DNA of 7,820 bases, from positions 1 through 7,820 of the forward strand of contig CALGLM010000259.1 of assembly GCA_937930275.1 (NCBI GenBank). The letters run 5' to 3'. A program made the translations under genes and the position numbers. Under the pieces are notes generated by a model. It was not told where the DNA came from. It did not search any database and saw only the letters and a program-made list of their open reading frames with translations. Origin of the DNA: an uncultured Ignavibacteria bacterium. GTDB taxonomy: Bacteria; Bacteroidota; Ignavibacteria; Ignavibacteriales; Melioribacteraceae. Shown here piece by piece: positions 5,609 through 7,820 of this stretch (the stretch's first letter is position 1; every line of letters starts with the position of its first letter).

Positions 5609-6181
5609 ATGAAATACGCTATCATTTTAATTGTGCTATTTTCAAGCATGTGTTTTAGCCAAGAGAACATTAGTCCGGAAGAAGCTCAAAAATTGTGGTC
5701 AGAATATATGACTCCCGGCGAAGTGCATGCGTCGTTTTCAAAATTAGTCGGAGACTGGGAAACCGAAGCAAAAACGTGGATGGATCCTTCTGCCGAACCA
5801 ATGGTTTCTAAAGGTACGGTAAAGGTTGAGATGATATTAGGCGGAAGATATATGCAATCTAAATTTTTGGGTAATATTATGGGTATGCCGTTCGAAGGAA
5901 TAGAAGTTGATGCCTATGATAATTTTACAAAAGAGTACAAAGGATTTTGGATTGACAACTTTGGTACAGGAGTTATTAATATGATTGGGAAATATGATCC
6001 AATCAAAAAGCAACTTGTATATAAAGGTAAAATGGTTGATCCGGTTGCAAAAGGAGAAACAGAAATTAAACAAGTAATTACTTACGTTGATGAAAATACC
6101 CAAATAATAGAGATGTTTGGAATGATGAACGACAAAGAGTTTAGAAGTATGGAAATGATAATGAAAAAAGTAAAAAAATAA
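5609..6181 (+). CDS. Secreted DUF1579 family protein
   Basis: The protein has 190 residues. The N-terminus MKYAIILIVLFSSMCFSQ is a short classical signal peptide with probable cleavage after Ser17. It is not a lipoprotein signal, because Met precedes the Cys. The mature part matches DUF1579, a family of single-domain, probably beta-barrel-like proteins. Landmarks are FSKLVGDWETEAKTW (43-57), the LGGRYM block (77-82), MPFEGIEVDAYD and FWIDNFGTG. The sequence alternates hydrophobic and charged residues as expected for beta strands, and the length is usual. No catalytic residues can be assigned, and I know of no established reaction for the family. A good ribosome binding site, AAGGAG (5598-5603), lies 5 bases before the ATG. 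It is a single-gene unit between two terminators, and convergent with the next gene. Confidence 0.85.
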   Translation: MKYAIILIVLFSSMCFSQENISPEEAQKLWSEYMTPGEVHASFSKLVGDWETEAKTWMDPSAEPMVSKGTVKVEMILGGRYMQSKFLGNIMGMPFEGIEVDAYDNFTKEYKGFWIDNFGTGVINMIGKYDPIKKQLVYKGKMVDPVAKGETEIKQVITYVDENTQIIEMFGMMNDKEFRSMEMIMKKVKK

Positions 6182-6187
6182 ATAGAG

Positions 6188-6218
6188 AATTTAGAGAGGA
6201 AATTATCCTCTCTAAATT
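6188..6218. terminator. Bidirectional terminator between convergent genes
   Basis: A perfect 13-bp stem, AATTTAGAGAGGA (6188-6200) with TCCTCTCTAAATT (6206-6218), encloses a 5-base loop. On the plus strand it is followed by TATTTAACTTTT. On the minus strand it is followed by CTCTATTTATTTTTTT. Both tails are T-rich, so it can serve the DUF1579 gene and the convergent T9SS gene. Its right arm ends in the stop codon of the minus-strand gene. Confidence 0.82.
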
Positions 6219-7774
6219 TATTTAACTTTTGCAAATTTTTGTGTTATCGTTTCTGTTTTGCCGTTGGCTTTCATAATCATTTTGTAAAAATAGACGCCGT
6301 TGGCAATTTCGTCACCATCCTCATCTTTCCCATCCCAAAATACCCTATTAAAATCAATATTAAGTTCTGAACCGTTTATATTTATTTTTTTAATTAATCG
6401 CCCGGCAACAGTATAAATATTAATTGTTATTTCATCCGGAATTTGAGTTAGTTTGAAAGTGAAATAAGTATTTTCTGCAAATGGATTTGGATAATTATAA
6501 ACATTTAATACTTTTGCTTCAGAAGAAACTACAAAATTCTTTTGGTAACCGTTTTCCAAATTGCCAATAATATTTGTACCGGTAATCCTAATAAAATGTT
6601 CACCGTCTTGTAAAATCGGTTTGTAATAATAAGTAATTTTTCGATTTATTGTATCAAAAACACTACTATCAATTTCGTTGCGATACTTTCTAACTCCGTC
6701 TATATAAAATCTAAATGCAGTAGTGTCTTCGTACGGAAATAAAGGAAGATAATCTAAATTAATTGTAATTACGGGTCTTGAAGATACAAAATCACCATCG
6801 GCAATATCAATATCATCAAATTTTGTAGATACACTTGCAGAATGAATATTAGTGACAGTATCCTTGATAACATAAAAAGGAACTTTATAGTAGTTATTGT
6901 CTTTATACAATTCTTTAACTTTATTTATAGAATCAACAATTAGTTCGAATGCCATATTTCCAAATCCGTCATTAAAATTGGAGGCATAAGAATAATTAAA
7001 ACTTTTTAAAATCATCGTATCAAGTTGTGTGAATAAAGAATCAAATATTACTCGCTTAGTGTTATTTGGTAAAATAAGATTAGCTAAAACCTTAAAACTA
7101 TCTGCCGAACTACCTCCGACATTCATAAATCCAAAATTAAAAGTAACCGATCCTCCCTGATCGATTGAATCTTTGGAAACAGAGACAACCTGATAATTTG
7201 TTGCTAATTCCGGAAGTTTGTCATAACCAACTGAAAGTGAACGCAATGAAGGTGAATCGCTTCCGGGTAAAATAGAAAAATCGCTTTTTACTTTTATTTT
7301 TGGATATTTTTTTGCATCAACCGAGCTTATATCACCAAGTCCGTTTTCATCAATGGCAACATTTTCTAAAGTATCAATAGTATTACTAGCTGTAACTACC
7401 AATATACGATACTTAATTGAAGCTCCGTCAGGAATTGATTGATTAACCTCAAATTCTTTCCATTTAGCAACCGGGCCGAGTTCTGAAGTAACAATTCCAC
7501 CGCTAAGAGGCATTCGAGTAATAGTAGTGTCAATTTCAACTTTTCCGTCAAATGGTGCTTTCAACCCTTCGGGAACAGAGCCGATAGGAGCACCTTTGTA
7601 ACCAATAAGTGCCCAAGATTTTCGGTATCCAAAGTTATCGATCATACTACTACCAAATTCTTTTAGTTTATTTCGCAATGCGGTAGTAAGTGCCTCACCG
7701 GCATCATCGGAGACTGATATTGCAACAATTTCGCTGGAAGGTATTGAATCCAAATATGAAATAAAAATATTATT
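6218..7774 (-). CDS. T9SS-exported multidomain protein, 5'-truncated (ILEI-like, CARDB-like and type A sorting domains)
   Basis: 518 residues are visible. The frame is open to base 7774, where genomic sequence ends and adapter begins. The TTG at 7753 is an internal Leu codon, since the preceding NNIFISY joins smoothly to LDSIPSSEIV. Residues 5 to about 100 resemble the ILEI/FAM3 lectin-like domain: YLDSIP, AISVSDDAG, then GYRKSWALIGYKG (49-61). A CARDB-like adhesion module, with QGGSVTFNFGFMNVG, lies at about 194-305. A further beta-rich module, with RFYIDGV, follows. The last 97 residues form a FlgD-Ig-like type A sorting domain with YNYPNPF, WDGKDEDGDEIANGVYFY and a Lys-rich end. That signal directs passage through the type IX system and usually surface anchoring after removal. 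In Ignavibacteria this arrangement often follows a C25 (gingipain-like) peptidase domain; that missing part is inferred only. Confidence 0.88.
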   Translation of the reverse strand, partial: NNIFISYLDSIPSSEIVAISVSDDAGEALTTALRNKLKEFGSSMIDNFGYRKSWALIGYKGAPIGSVPEGLKAPFDGKVEIDTTITRMPLSGGIVTSELGPVAKWKEFEVNQSIPDGASIKYRILVVTASNTIDTLENVAIDENGLGDISSVDAKKYPKIKVKSDFSILPGSDSPSLRSLSVGYDKLPELATNYQVVSVSKDSIDQGGSVTFNFGFMNVGGSSADSFKVLANLILPNNTKRVIFDSLFTQLDTMILKSFNYSYASNFNDGFGNMAFELIVDSINKVKELYKDNNYYKVPFYVIKDTVTNIHSASVSTKFDDIDIADGDFVSSRPVITINLDYLPLFPYEDTTAFRFYIDGVRKYRNEIDSSVFDTINRKITYYYKPILQDGEHFIRITGTNIIGNLENGYQKNFVVSSEAKVLNVYNYPNPFAENTYFTFKLTQIPDEITINIYTVAGRLIKKININGSELNIDFNRVFWDGKDEDGDEIANGVYFYKMIMKANGKTETITQKFAKVK

Positions 7775-7820
7775 AGATCGGAAGAGCGTCGTGTAGGGAA
7801 AGAGTGTAGATCTCGGTGGT
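7775..7820. other. Illumina TruSeq adapter remnant (non-genomic)
   Basis: The final 46 bases begin AGATCGGAAGAGCGTC and end GATCTCGGTGGT. This is the reverse complement of the 3' part of the TruSeq Universal (P5-side) adapter, and I see no mismatch against the adapter as I remember it. It is GC-richer than the flanking DNA and breaks the coding frame exactly where it starts. It should be trimmed and not annotated as biology. Confidence 0.98.

Noticed and set aside
5837..6103. 88-residue minus-strand frame inside the DUF1579 gene
   Set aside because: It is antisense to a well-supported secreted protein and shows no recognisable domain or ribosome binding site.

Overview
The window is AT-rich, densely packed bacterial DNA. 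It most likely comes from an Ignavibacteria-like or other Bacteroidota/Chlorobiota-group bacterium. The best clue is the large secreted protein at the right end, which closes with a type IX secretion (T9SS) sorting domain of the 'NYPNPF' type. Bacteroidota-style promoter elements (TTG, 20 bases, TAnnTTTG) upstream of the plus-strand genes agree. Both edges cut through genes, and no gene-free stretch exceeds 300 bases. The last 46 bases (7775-7820) are not genomic: they are Illumina TruSeq adapter read-through left on the contig end.

Left part (1-4624): the 3' portion of nadA (quinolinate synthase, NAD biosynthesis) on the plus strand converges with a four-gene minus-strand block. In transcription order the block is an Mla-type ABC ATPase, radA, a type II restriction endonuclease, and a beta-class DNA methyltransferase. 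Successive genes overlap by 11 bases, lie 8 bases apart, and overlap by 14 bases, so the block looks like one operon. The restriction-modification pair sits directly behind the housekeeping gene radA, and its last stop codon is one base from the nadA stop. The endonuclease is split by a frameshift at a run of eight T (read on the minus strand). Joining the frames gives a 290-residue protein with a PD-(D/E)xK-like signature (D97, E118, K120), which neither half carries whole.

Middle (4625-5515): a divergent intergenic region carries a good promoter and a perfect 14-bp palindrome at the predicted start of transcription. It drives a two-gene plus-strand cassette: a DUF134 helix-turn-helix protein with an N-terminal Cys cluster, then a NifX/NafY-type (dinitrogenase iron-molybdenum cofactor family) protein with a His-rich insert. 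A textbook terminator closes the cassette. No nitrogenase gene is visible, so a general metal or Fe-S role fits better than nitrogen fixation.

Right part (5516-7774): a secreted DUF1579 protein (plus) converges with a 5'-truncated T9SS-exported protein (minus), with a 13-bp-stem terminator between them. The truncated protein begins inside an apparent ILEI/FAM3-like domain, continues through CARDB-like beta-rich modules and ends with the T9SS signal. This resembles the C-terminal half of Ignavibacteria gingipain-like (C25) proteins, but no peptidase domain is visible here.
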